DNA of 47,099 bases, from contig JAKAMI010000004.1 of assembly GCA_021812945.1 (NCBI GenBank), positions 1 to 47,099 on the forward strand, written 5' to 3'. The translations under genes and the position numbers were made by a program. The DNA is from a bacterium (GTDB lineage: Bacteria > Patescibacteriota > UBA1384 > XYA2-FULL-43-10 > JAKAMI01). Shown here piece after piece: positions 14,926 to 22,849 of the stretch (its first letter is position 1; each line of letters opens with the position of its first letter). The notes beneath the pieces are model-generated. The model did not search any database and was not told the origin of the DNA. It saw only the letters and a program-made list of their open reading frames with translations.

Positions 14926-15951
14926 CTAGATAGGCAACTTGACGGTAAACTCGGAGCCGTGGTCATGAGAGGAGGCAACGTAAATATCTCCATGGTGGAT
15001 CTCGGTGATACGTTTGGCTATTGATAGCCCCAGACCGTAACCGTCGCATTTTTCTTTGCAACGCGATTGGTCGGCGCGGTAAAAGCGGTTGAAGATGTGG
15101 GGCAGATCGCCGGCTTTAATGCCCATGCCTTGATCCTTGACCCTGATTACCGCATATTTTTTGTCTTCACGGATATCAATCGAAATCATGGTCTTTTCAG
15201 GACTGTATTTGACGGCGTTGTCCAACAAAATTACAAACAATTCGATCAAACTAGCTTTATCACCCAGAACCTTTGTGCGAAGAGATCCTGAATCAAGTTC
15301 AGGATGACAATTAATGGTAATTAATTTCTTTTCTGCCAAGCCGGCGACTCTCTCGTAAGCCTCAGTGATCATCTCGGACAATACTACTTCCCTAAAATCA
15401 TGCCTATCATCACTATCGTACTTAGCCAGCTTGAGCAAGGCATTGGATAAAGATTCTAATTTGCCGATTTCTTCCAAATTGCTCTGAAGAAGTTTTTTGG
15501 CCTCATCACCGGAGAGTTTTTTATCACGCAAATTAACCTCAATTTCGCTGCGCATAGCTGTCAAGGGAGTTTTTAGTTCGTGGCTGGCGTCGGCCGTAAA
15601 GCGATTTTGGGCTTCGACTATTTCCTCAATAGGTTTCAAAGTCCGCCGCGCGAAAAAATAACCGCCGGCTGAGGAAAGGATCAAGATCAAAATATTCAGA
15701 TAGATTAAATTGGTCTCGATATGACCATTGCTCTCGTCGATTTGCTGTCGTCTGGCGTTTTCTATCTCATCAAACGGGAACGGCAGCCGATTATTACCGG
15801 GAAGATTGCGAATGATAGATGTTTGCCTGTCCAGGCCCCGACCGATCTCGGCCGAAGAGATTTGATATAAAACAACCGAAAAAGCTATGCTGATGATCAT
15901 GACAACCAGCACGTAGAAAACTGTTAATCTGAGATAAGCGGAGTGGAACAC
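14926..15951 (-). CDS. Sensor histidine kinase
   Basis: 341 aa. Two transmembrane helices (about 7-30 and 82-101) enclose a short 50-residue extracytoplasmic loop. Then HisKA with the phospho-accepting His124 in DASHELKTPLTAM, and the HATPase_c domain: N box LLDNAVKYSPE, G1 VKDQGMGI, F box FNRFYRAD, G2 GYGLGLSIAKRI. There is no HAMP domain of usual length. Oddity: residues about 214-223 (CHPELDSGSL) are the in-frame translation of a dispersed palindromic repeat inserted between HisKA and HATPase. It follows its response regulator in transcription by 104 bases. Confidence 0.95.
   Translation of the reverse strand: MFHSAYLRLTVFYVLVVMIISIAFSVVLYQISSAEIGRGLDRQTSIIRNLPGNNRLPFPFDEIENARRQQIDESNGHIETNLIYLNILILILSSAGGYFFARRTLKPIEEIVEAQNRFTADASHELKTPLTAMRSEIEVNLRDKKLSGDEAKKLLQSNLEEIGKLESLSNALLKLAKYDSDDRHDFREVVLSEMITEAYERVAGLAEKKLITINCHPELDSGSLRTKVLGDKASLIELFVILLDNAVKYSPEKTMISIDIREDKKYAVIRVKDQGMGIKAGDLPHIFNRFYRADQSRCKEKCDGYGLGLSIAKRITEIHHGDIYVASSHDHGSEFTVKLPI
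15284..15309. repeat. Dispersed palindrome inside the histidine-kinase gene
   Basis: GATCCTGAATCAAGTTCAGG, continuing into ATGACA; matches intergenic copies near 24062 and 46548. It is read in frame as HPELDSGS. Confidence 0.85.
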
Positions 15952-16055
15952 TTAATAATTTTTAATTTTCAACTTACAATTTTCAATAAAATCGCAATTC
16001 TTAAATGTTTAAGCGTTGAGCCTTGAAAATTCAATGAAAATTGCAAAATTGAAAA

Positions 16056-16730
16056 CTAGGCTTGGATTTTGTACCCAAAGCCTCTCACCGTTTGAATCAG
16101 ATCCGGTTTTTTGGGGAAAGGTTTGTCGATTTTATTTCTTAAATATCCAATATAAACTTCGACAGTGTTGGGTAAAATGTCAGCGTCGTAGTCCCAAACG
16201 TGGGAGATAATATTGTCTTTAGTTAATATCCTGCCGCTGTTTCTCATTAGATATTCAAGTAGGGCAAATTCTTTGCTTGAAAGCTCGATATTTTTGTTAC
16301 CGCGATTGACCCGAAAAGTGACCGGATTAAGCTCTAAGTCATCAGTCTTTATGATGTTGTCCTCAACCTTTTGTGGACGTCTAAGGAGGGCTCGGACGCG
16401 AGCCAGAAGTTCCTCAAAAGCGAAAGGTTTGACCAAGTAATCGTCGGCGCCGGCATTTAGGCCTTCGACCCGGTCTTCTACGCGATCCTTGGCGGTTAAA
16501 ATCAAGATTGGCGTATTGTTTTTCTTCTGACGCAGCAGCTTACAAATTTCAATGCCGTCGATCTCCGGAAGCATCCTATCAAGTATGATGAGATCATACT
16601 CTATGGTCCGGGCCTGCCCTAAACCGTCTTTGCCGTCATACGAAACATCAACAGCAAAATGTTCCTGTTCTAAGCCTTTCTTGATAGCGTTTGCGATCTT
16701 GTGATCGTCCTCAACAATTAGTATTCTCAT
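16056..16730 (-). CDS. Response regulator, OmpR/PhoB family
   Basis: 224 aa. The receiver domain has the acidic pair EDD (7-9), phospho-acceptor Asp51 in IILDRMLPEIDG, the Thr in LILTAKD and the Lys in YLVKPFAF. The C-terminal winged helix (FRVNRGNKNIELSSKEFALLEYLM ... SHVWDYDADILPNTVEVYIGYLRNKI ... TVRGFGYKI) binds DNA. It is first in the minus-strand order regulator, kinase, DUF5666-like, permease, ATPase, so it very likely controls that set. A short AAACC/GGTTT hairpin lies just upstream. Confidence 0.96.
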   Translation of the reverse strand: MRILIVEDDHKIANAIKKGLEQEHFAVDVSYDGKDGLGQARTIEYDLIILDRMLPEIDGIEICKLLRQKKNNTPILILTAKDRVEDRVEGLNAGADDYLVKPFAFEELLARVRALLRRPQKVEDNIIKTDDLELNPVTFRVNRGNKNIELSSKEFALLEYLMRNSGRILTKDNIISHVWDYDADILPNTVEVYIGYLRNKIDKPFPKKPDLIQTVRGFGYKIQA

Positions 16731-17050
16731 AAACCTTCGGTTTATCCCTCACGGATCTACAAATCAAGCGAAAGTACAAATAGCACGCGAAGCCCATTTG
16801 TATTTTTGTCAAATTTGTATATTCGCGAAGGGTTTAGGTAACTCTGTTACCAAACAGAGTATAGCAGGAAACTGAGAAAAAGTTGAGAACGAAGCAGCCC
16901 TTGACAAGAGATAGTTAAGGTACTAAACTAAGTTGGTGGACTAGCCACTGTTGAGACAATAGGAAGACATAGTTAAGACGTTGTTAGAAATTGTAACGGC
17001 AATGTCTAACTACCGTCTCGCTATTTCTATCAACTTCTAACTGTGCTTAA
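16731..17050. other. Divergent intergenic region between response regulator and ABC exporter
   Basis: 320 bases with no ORF. It contains an ATAAACC/GGTTTAT hairpin beside the regulator start, a strong plus-strand promoter (16901-16929), and a tract rich in TAGAC/GTCTA words (about 16955-17040) resembling the sequence before the baseplate-J-like gene at 40470-40580. Confidence 0.6.
16901..16929 (+). promoter_or_regulatory. Promoter of the ABC exporter operon
   Basis: Consensus TTGACA (16901-16906), 17-bp spacer, TAAACT (16924-16929). This leaves a leader of about 115 bases before the ATG at 17051. Confidence 0.65.
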
Positions 17051-18817
17051 ATGCTTAAACTTTTGCGTTTGTTCAAACCCTACCTCTTTCATTTCTTGGC
17101 GCTTTTAGCGCTGGTTTTTTTGACGGTTTATACTTCGCTGCAATTGCCGGACTACATGGCCAAGATAGTCAACGAGGGGATAGTGCTTAAAGATAACGGC
17201 CTGATATTGCGAACCGGCGGGACCATGCTCCTGATAGCCTTGGCCGGAGCCGTCGCTACGATCGGAGTAGGCTTCCTGGCTTCGAAAATCGCCACTGGCG
17301 TGTCCATGGATGCCCGAGCCAAACTGTTTGCCAGAGTCGAAAGTTTCTCTTTAACCGAGTTCAACAAATTTTCTACCGCCTCCCTGATCACCCGCTCCAC
17401 CAACGACGTTCAACAGATCCAGATGGTTTTAGTGATTCTACTTCGCATGGTTCTACAAGCGCCCCTAACCGGCGGCTGGGCCATCGTCAAAGCTTATGAT
17501 ATTGCTCCCTCAATGAGTTGGATTATGTATCTGGCCGTGGCTGTTTTGATCGGCATCATCATCGTTTTATTCTCGGTGGCTTTACCCAAATTTCAGCTGC
17601 TGCAAAAATTGGTCGACAAACTAAACTTAGTCACTCGTCAGAATCTAACGGGGCTTCGGGTCATTCGTGCCTTTAACAACGAAAAGATTGAGCAGGAAAA
17701 ATTTGAAAAAGCCAATGTCGATCTGACCAACACCAACTTATTTGTCAATCGGATCATGGTGGTAATGCAGCCGGTGATGATGTTGATGTTCAATCTGACG
17801 GCCATTACTATAGTCTGGGTCGGAGCTCATCTGATCGGCGACGGCAACCTGCTGATCGGTAACATGATCGCCTTTATGCAGTACTCGATGCAGGTGATTA
17901 TGGCTTTTCTCATGGTCTCAATCATTTTTATCATGATCCCTCGCGCTTCGGTTTCGGCCAAACGGGTGATGGAGGTTATCGAGACCGAACCGGCCATCAC
18001 GGATCCCAAAGAACCGAAACAATTTACAAACGGCGGAGGCCTGGTCGAGTTTAAAGATGTAACTTTTGCTTACCCGGGCGCCGATGATCCGGTACTTTGC
18101 AATATCAATTTCGAGGCCTGCCCGGGCCAAACTACCGCCATCATCGGCAGCACCGGCAGTGGCAAGTCAACTTTAATAAATCTGATCCCCCGTTTTTACG
18201 ATGTCTCCGGCGGCCAGGTGCTGGTTGACGGGATCGATGTTCGCGAGCTGAAACTCGAAGATCTTTACGCCAAGATCGGTTACGTGCCCCAGCGCGGCGT
18301 ACTTTTTTCAGGTACGGTTGAGAGCAATATCAAATACGGAGCGCCCGAAGCGTCCATAGACGAAACCCGAAAAGCGGCAAAAATTGCTCAAGCCGATGAA
18401 TTTATCACCCACCTGGAGGGAAAGTTTGAAGCCGGCATCGCCCAAGGCGGGGCCAATGTTTCCGGAGGCCAAAAACAGCGCCTGTCGATTGCCAGAGCCA
18501 TAGCCAGGAATCCGGAGATTTATATTTTTGACGATAGCTTCTCGGCTCTGGATTTCAAAACCGACGCCAACTTGCGCCGAGCCTTGTTATCCGAGACTAA
18601 AAATAAAACGGTCCTAATCGTAGCTCAGCGCATTTCCACTATCTTAAACGCCGACAAAATCGTCGTGCTTGATGAAGGCAGGATTGAAAGCATTGGTACC
18701 CATCAGGAATTAATGCGGTCATCCAAGGTCTATCAGGAAATTGCTTACTCCCAGCTTTCCGAAGAAGAATTAAAAGGTTATCAGATTAATTTGGATAAGG
18801 CGGATGCCAGTGCATAA
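17051..18817 (+). CDS. ABC exporter half-transporter, degenerate-site subunit
   Basis: 588 aa: six-helix type I exporter domain, then a nucleotide-binding domain with GSTGSGKST, Q-loop YVPQRGVLF, signature VSGGQKQRLSIARAI and a Walker B ending FDDSFSALD. The catalytic Glu after Walker B is Asp, and the H-loop reads VAQR instead of having His, the marks of the degenerate subunit in heterodimeric exporters such as TM287/288 or BmrCD. Its partner is the next gene, whose site is canonical. The substrate is probably a drug, lipid or peptide. It is followed by a repeat cluster before the partner. Confidence 0.95.
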   Translation: MLKLLRLFKPYLFHFLALLALVFLTVYTSLQLPDYMAKIVNEGIVLKDNGLILRTGGTMLLIALAGAVATIGVGFLASKIATGVSMDARAKLFARVESFSLTEFNKFSTASLITRSTNDVQQIQMVLVILLRMVLQAPLTGGWAIVKAYDIAPSMSWIMYLAVAVLIGIIIVLFSVALPKFQLLQKLVDKLNLVTRQNLTGLRVIRAFNNEKIEQEKFEKANVDLTNTNLFVNRIMVVMQPVMMLMFNLTAITIVWVGAHLIGDGNLLIGNMIAFMQYSMQVIMAFLMVSIIFIMIPRASVSAKRVMEVIETEPAITDPKEPKQFTNGGGLVEFKDVTFAYPGADDPVLCNINFEACPGQTTAIIGSTGSGKSTLINLIPRFYDVSGGQVLVDGIDVRELKLEDLYAKIGYVPQRGVLFSGTVESNIKYGAPEASIDETRKAAKIAQADEFITHLEGKFEAGIAQGGANVSGGQKQRLSIARAIARNPEIYIFDDSFSALDFKTDANLRRALLSETKNKTVLIVAQRISTILNADKIVVLDEGRIESIGTHQELMRSSKVYQEIAYSQLSEEELKGYQINLDKADASA

Positions 18818-18839
18818 CGTCATTTCCACCTCTCATACT

Positions 18840-18983
18840 GTCATCCCCGCGAAGGCGGGGATCCACTAATAATTAATCGGGTAGATTCCCGCCTTCGCGA
18901 GAATGACGAAAAAAAGCGAGGGGATTCCGTGGCTAATAGGACGGACAACGGGATCCTTCGTTCGATGACTCGCTCAGGATGAC
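18840..18983. repeat. Cluster of dispersed palindromic repeats
   Basis: GTCATCCCCGCGAAGGCGGG (from 18840), an inverted copy of the same family (18884-18907), and a GGATCCTTCG...TCAGGATGAC unit (to 18983). The last unit runs to within about ten bases of the second exporter's start codon, and the track ORF start (18979) lies inside it. Confidence 0.85.
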
Positions 18984-18993
18984 ATATAATAAT

Positions 18994-21015
18994 ATGACTG
19001 AACAAGATAAACCACAAGTAAAAACGCCACCTCGCCAGGGCTCGATGGGCGGCGCCGGCCCAATGGGCGGGGGAGCCGTTCGCGGTTTGGTCGAGAAGCC
19101 AAAAAACTTCAAGGCGACCATGCGCGACCTTTTGAAATACATCGGTCGCTTCAAAAGATCGATTCTTTTGGTGCTGATATTTGCGGTTGCAAGTACGGTT
19201 TTTGCCATCCTCTCTCCGAGAATGCTGGGCAACATGACCAACCAGGTAGTCTCCGACTACATAAATATGAAGGCTTACGACGGCATCATCGGCAGTTTAC
19301 CCAAGGGAGTAACCCTGCCGCCCGGGACAACCGGCAAAGATCTGATCAACAAACTTCCGGCCGCCCAGGCGGCGCAAATACCGGCCGATAAACTAGACCA
19401 AATTAAAAATCTTGATTTGTCGCACCGGCCCAGCATTGATTTTGTCAAAATTCGCAACATCGCTTTCTGGCTTCTCGGACTGTATCTTCTAAGCGCTCTT
19501 TTTAGCTATATTCAAGGCTGGATCATGACCGGCGTGTCGCAGAAGATCACCTACCAGTTTCGCCGCGACATCTCCGAGAAAATCAACCGGATGCCGCTGG
19601 GCTACTTTGACAAAAGAACTTTCGGCGAAGTTCTAAGCCGCGTGACCAACGACGTCGATACGGTCAGCCAAACCCTAAACCAAGGATTGTCTCAAATCGT
19701 TACCTCGGTTACGATGATCCTGGGAATCCTCATCATGATGTTTACTATCAGCTGGAACTTGACGCTGGTGGCCGTTATCACCGTGCCGCTAAGCTTCATC
19801 CTCATCGCCCTAATCATCCGGAAGTCACAGCATTACTTCAAGGAACAGCAGGATACTCTGGGCCACATTAACGGCCACATCGAAGAAATGTATGCCGGCC
19901 ACAATGTGATGCGGGTAATGGGCGGAGAGAAACGCTCGGTTGCCAAATTTAAAAAAATCAACCGCCAACTTTACGGAAGCGCCTGGAAATCGCAGTTTTT
20001 GTCCGGCCTGATGATGCCGATAATGACCTTTATCGGCAACCTGGGATTTGTCGGAGTCACGGTTTTGGGTGGCTGGTTGGCCCTAAACGGTAAAATCCAG
20101 ATCGGCGATATCCAGGCCTTTATCCAATATGTCAACCAGTTCAATCAGCCGATAATGCAAACCGCCAACATTGCCAATGTGATGCAATCGACAGCCGCGG
20201 CGGCCGAAAGAGTCTTCGAGTTTCTATCGGAAGAAGAGGAGGAGCCGGATATAGCCGATGCCGCCAAAATCGAAGAGGTTAAAGGCGGAGTTGAGTTTGA
20301 AAATGTGGTTTTTGGCTACAACCCCGACCAAACCATTATCAAGGGTTTTAGCGCTCACATTCAGCCGGGTCAGAAAATTGCCATAGTCGGACCAACCGGC
20401 GCTGGTAAGACAACTATCGTTAATTTGTTAATGCGCTTTTACGATGTCAATTCCGGCGGCATCAAAATCGATGGTGTCGATACTCGGAAAATGAAGCGTG
20501 CCGACGTCCGAAAACTCTTCGGCATGGTATTGCAAGATACCTGGTTGTTCAATGGCACGGTGAGGGAAAACATCGGCTACGGCAAACTCGGGGCCAGCGA
20601 TGAGGAGATAATCGAGGCAGCCAAAGCGGCGCATGCCGATCACTTCATCCACGCCCACCCGATGGGTTATAAAATGGAATTAAACGAAGAGGCCGATAAT
20701 ATTTCACAGGGTGAAAAACAGCTTTTGACCATCGCCCGAGCCATGCTGGCTCAGACCCCTATGTTAATCTTAGATGAGGCCACCAGCTCGGTTGATACCC
20801 GCACCGAAATTTTGATTCAAAAAGCCATGGAAAATTTAATGAAAGGCAAAACCAGCTTTGTTATCGCCCACCGTCTCTCAACCATACGCGGAGCGGATCT
20901 GATTCTGGCGATGCGCGACGGCAACATTGTCGAGCAGGGAACCCACTTAGAGCTTATGGCTAAGCAGGGTTTCTACGCCTCGCTCTACAACAGCCAATTT
21001 GCCGCCCGAACATAA
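18994..21015 (+). CDS. ABC exporter half-transporter, catalytic subunit
   Basis: 673 aa from the ATG at 18994 (MTEQDKPQ); the track's first five residues come from the repeat. After a Gly/Pro-rich head come six helices with an unusually long loop of about 75 residues between helices 1 and 2 (LPKGVTLPPGTTGKDLINKL...), probably extracellular. The NBD has GPTGAGKTT, Q-loop MVLQDTWLF, signature ISQGEKQLLTIARAM, Walker B LILDEATSSVD and H-loop IAHR, all catalytic residues present. With the degenerate first subunit it forms a heterodimer. TATAAT lies three bases before this ATG. Confidence 0.95.
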   Translation: MTEQDKPQVKTPPRQGSMGGAGPMGGGAVRGLVEKPKNFKATMRDLLKYIGRFKRSILLVLIFAVASTVFAILSPRMLGNMTNQVVSDYINMKAYDGIIGSLPKGVTLPPGTTGKDLINKLPAAQAAQIPADKLDQIKNLDLSHRPSIDFVKIRNIAFWLLGLYLLSALFSYIQGWIMTGVSQKITYQFRRDISEKINRMPLGYFDKRTFGEVLSRVTNDVDTVSQTLNQGLSQIVTSVTMILGILIMMFTISWNLTLVAVITVPLSFILIALIIRKSQHYFKEQQDTLGHINGHIEEMYAGHNVMRVMGGEKRSVAKFKKINRQLYGSAWKSQFLSGLMMPIMTFIGNLGFVGVTVLGGWLALNGKIQIGDIQAFIQYVNQFNQPIMQTANIANVMQSTAAAAERVFEFLSEEEEEPDIADAAKIEEVKGGVEFENVVFGYNPDQTIIKGFSAHIQPGQKIAIVGPTGAGKTTIVNLLMRFYDVNSGGIKIDGVDTRKMKRADVRKLFGMVLQDTWLFNGTVRENIGYGKLGASDEEIIEAAKAAHADHFIHAHPMGYKMELNEEADNISQGEKQLLTIARAMLAQTPMLILDEATSSVDTRTEILIQKAMENLMKGKTSFVIAHRLSTIRGADLILAMRDGNIVEQGTHLELMAKQGFYASLYNSQFAART

Positions 21016-21129
21016 AAAGGAAGCAGTGACCCCCACCCCACTTCGCTCTAAAGAGCTACGAGGGGGCAAGCTGATCTGCCGGCCGGCCGTAGCCTTGGCG
21101 AAGGCTGGTGGTGGTCACCCATCAATATT

Positions 21130-21567
21130 ATGACCCGCAACGATAAAATTGAAGAATTGACCCGCAATTTCGAATCGATCAAACGTCGGTTGGCTTCTGG
21201 ATTTTTACCTTTGATGGGCAAGATGGACATTACTCCGGCCCAGGGCCAACTTTTGCATATTATTAAGCATCACAAAAATTGCGGCGTGACTGAGATAGCC
21301 CAGTTTTTAAATATTTCCAAGAGCGCAGCCACCCAATTGGTTGAACCGTTGGTTGGGAGAGGGTATCTGGTGCGTCAAGTGGATGAATCTGACCGCCGGG
21401 CCTCAAAAATCAAAATCTCTACCAAAAGCCGCCTGAAAATGGAGCTTGTAAAGAAGCGTATAATGAAACGAGTGAGCAAGATATTCGAAGTTTTAAATAA
21501 TAATGATCTTGGAAAATTGGTCGAACTGAGCAGAAAATTGCTAGAAAATCCTGAGTCTAAGGACTAG
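21130..21567 (+). CDS. MarR-family transcriptional regulator
   Basis: 145 aa, the usual MarR size. The winged HTH is read from VTEIAQFLNISKSAATQLVEPLVGRGYLVRQVDESDRRASKIKIS, where DxRxxxxxLT-type wing residues appear as DESDRRASKIKIS. Flanking helices form the dimer interface. It lies 114 bases after the exporter genes on the same strand and is probably their regulator, which responds to the exported compound in many MarR-exporter pairs. The gap holds an imperfect GTGACCCC/GGTGGTCAC inverted repeat, a possible binding site or hairpin. Confidence 0.93.
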   Translation: MTRNDKIEELTRNFESIKRRLASGFLPLMGKMDITPAQGQLLHIIKHHKNCGVTEIAQFLNISKSAATQLVEPLVGRGYLVRQVDESDRRASKIKISTKSRLKMELVKKRIMKRVSKIFEVLNNNDLGKLVELSRKLLENPESKD

Positions 21568-21618
21568 TTGCATCTATCCAAACTGACAAGCCCCCCGACT
21601 TGTCGGAGGGCACGGCTG

Positions 21619-21780
21619 TCACTCGGCTTGGAAGTCGGAATCACTGTCGACCCCATGGGATCGAGCCGGTCCGCGTCTTCTTGCCTCCTGTTCTCTCAGG
21701 CGCTTGTCTCTGCACTCATCACACTCGATTACGACGAGATCGGTATCAGCCCAGACGCACTTCTGGCATCGTGGTGGCAT
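21619..21780 (-). CDS. 53-aa zinc-ribbon protein
   Basis: Missing from the track (too short). MPPRCQKCVWADTDLVVIE is followed by CDEC, giving two CxxC knuckles 12 residues apart, then a basic helix (RDKRLREQEARRRG) and an acidic end. The fold suggests a small zinc ribbon that binds nucleic acid or a ribosome/polymerase partner. AAAGGAG sits six bases before the ATG, and a TTGACA-16-TATAGT promoter lies about 45 bases upstream. GC-rich codons contrast with neighbours. It is convergent with marR and ends before a short hairpin. Confidence 0.65.
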   Translation of the reverse strand: MPPRCQKCVWADTDLVVIECDECRDKRLREQEARRRGPARSHGVDSDSDFQAE

Positions 21781-21826
21781 CGGAAGCTCCTTTGTTGTGA
21801 GTGGTCGTTAGCGAAAACTAATTAAA

Positions 21827-21854
21827 ACTATACTATCAAGTTTTTTCATGTCAA
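21827..21854 (-). promoter_or_regulatory. Promoter of the zinc-ribbon gene
   Basis: TTGACA (21854-21849), 16-bp spacer, TATAGT (21832-21827), minus strand. Confidence 0.65.
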
Positions 21855-21892
21855 GTTCGTGTAGATCCGACACACAAAAAGATCAACAATGA

Positions 21893-21898
21893 TATAAT
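21893..21898 (+). promoter_or_regulatory. Perfect -10 placed for leaderless SDR transcript
   Basis: TATAAT followed by six bases and the ATG at 21905, so the transcript would start at the initiation codon. The -35 is poor and no Shine-Dalgarno exists. Confidence 0.5.
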
Positions 21899-21904
21899 AA
21901 AGCT

Positions 21905-22795
21905 ATGGAAACGTGGTCGGTCAAGAATAAAGTGGCTATGGTAACCGGAGGGACCTCCGGTATGGGTCTGGAGACTTGTAGGGCGCTGGCCAAAGCTGGT
22001 GCGGATCTTATAATAGTAGGACGCAACCAGCAGAAGTGCCGAAAAACTATTGATGATCTTAGGGTTGAAACCGGAAACCAGAAAATAAACTATCTAATTG
22101 CCGACTTATCTGAGATGGAATCCGTCCGGAAGATGGCCAAAGAGTTTCATACTAAGTATGACAAACTCCAGTTGCTGGTAAACAACGCTGGCGGGTTTTT
22201 CTTGAAGCGCGAGCTGACAACCGAAGGTTTGGAAAAGACTTTTGCCCTCAACCATCTTGGGCATTTTTTGTTGACCAATTTACTGCTCGACATCATTGAA
22301 AAGAGCACTCCGGTCCGCATTATCAACGTCTCGTCCTGGGAGCATTTCCGCGCCAGATACGACAGAGAGAATCTCCAAGGCGAGAAAGATTATGCCGGTT
22401 GGGATGCCTACAATCGATCCAAATTATACAATATTCTCTTTACCTACGAATTGGCTCGGCGTCTCAAAGATCCGAAGATTACCGTCAACACCGTTCACCC
22501 GGGCTGGGTCAAGACCTCCATCGGCAAGAATAACGGGATCCTAGCCAAAACTGTTTTGCCCTTGATGCAACTTAAGGCAATCCCTGTTGATGAGGGAGCT
22601 AAACCTTGTATTTATTTATGCACTTCGCCCGATGTTGCGGGCGTCTCGGGCAAATATTTCGATAAAATGGTCTGTTCGCCCTCCTCCGATGAATCTTGCA
22701 ACGCCGAAAATGCTCGCGATCTCTGGCAAATCAGCGAAAAATTATGCAAATTACAACCGGCGATGTCACCTCGTAGGTGGCAGTATGCCGGTTAA
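21905..22795 (+). CDS. Short-chain dehydrogenase/reductase (retinol-dehydrogenase-like)
   Basis: 296 aa, Rossmann fold. The NAD(P) motif is TGGTSGMG (15-22), then the NNAGG motif, the catalytic Ser in INVSSWEHF, and the active-site YNRSK pair (Tyr, Lys). After the active site, VHPGWVKT is normal. The layout matches the RDH/WWOX-type classical SDRs that often act on lipophilic alcohols or aldehydes. The cofactor cannot be fixed, though an Arg following the second strand (VGRNQQK) favours NADPH. It is apparently transcribed without a leader. Confidence 0.93.
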   Translation: METWSVKNKVAMVTGGTSGMGLETCRALAKAGADLIIVGRNQQKCRKTIDDLRVETGNQKINYLIADLSEMESVRKMAKEFHTKYDKLQLLVNNAGGFFLKRELTTEGLEKTFALNHLGHFLLTNLLLDIIEKSTPVRIINVSSWEHFRARYDRENLQGEKDYAGWDAYNRSKLYNILFTYELARRLKDPKITVNTVHPGWVKTSIGKNNGILAKTVLPLMQLKAIPVDEGAKPCIYLCTSPDVAGVSGKYFDKMVCSPSSDESCNAENARDLWQISEKLCKLQPAMSPRRWQYAG

Positions 22796-22849
22796 TCTAT
22801 TCTGATTTTTGTTTCATTTTTAGCCCTAAGCCACCATATTTGACTGGTT

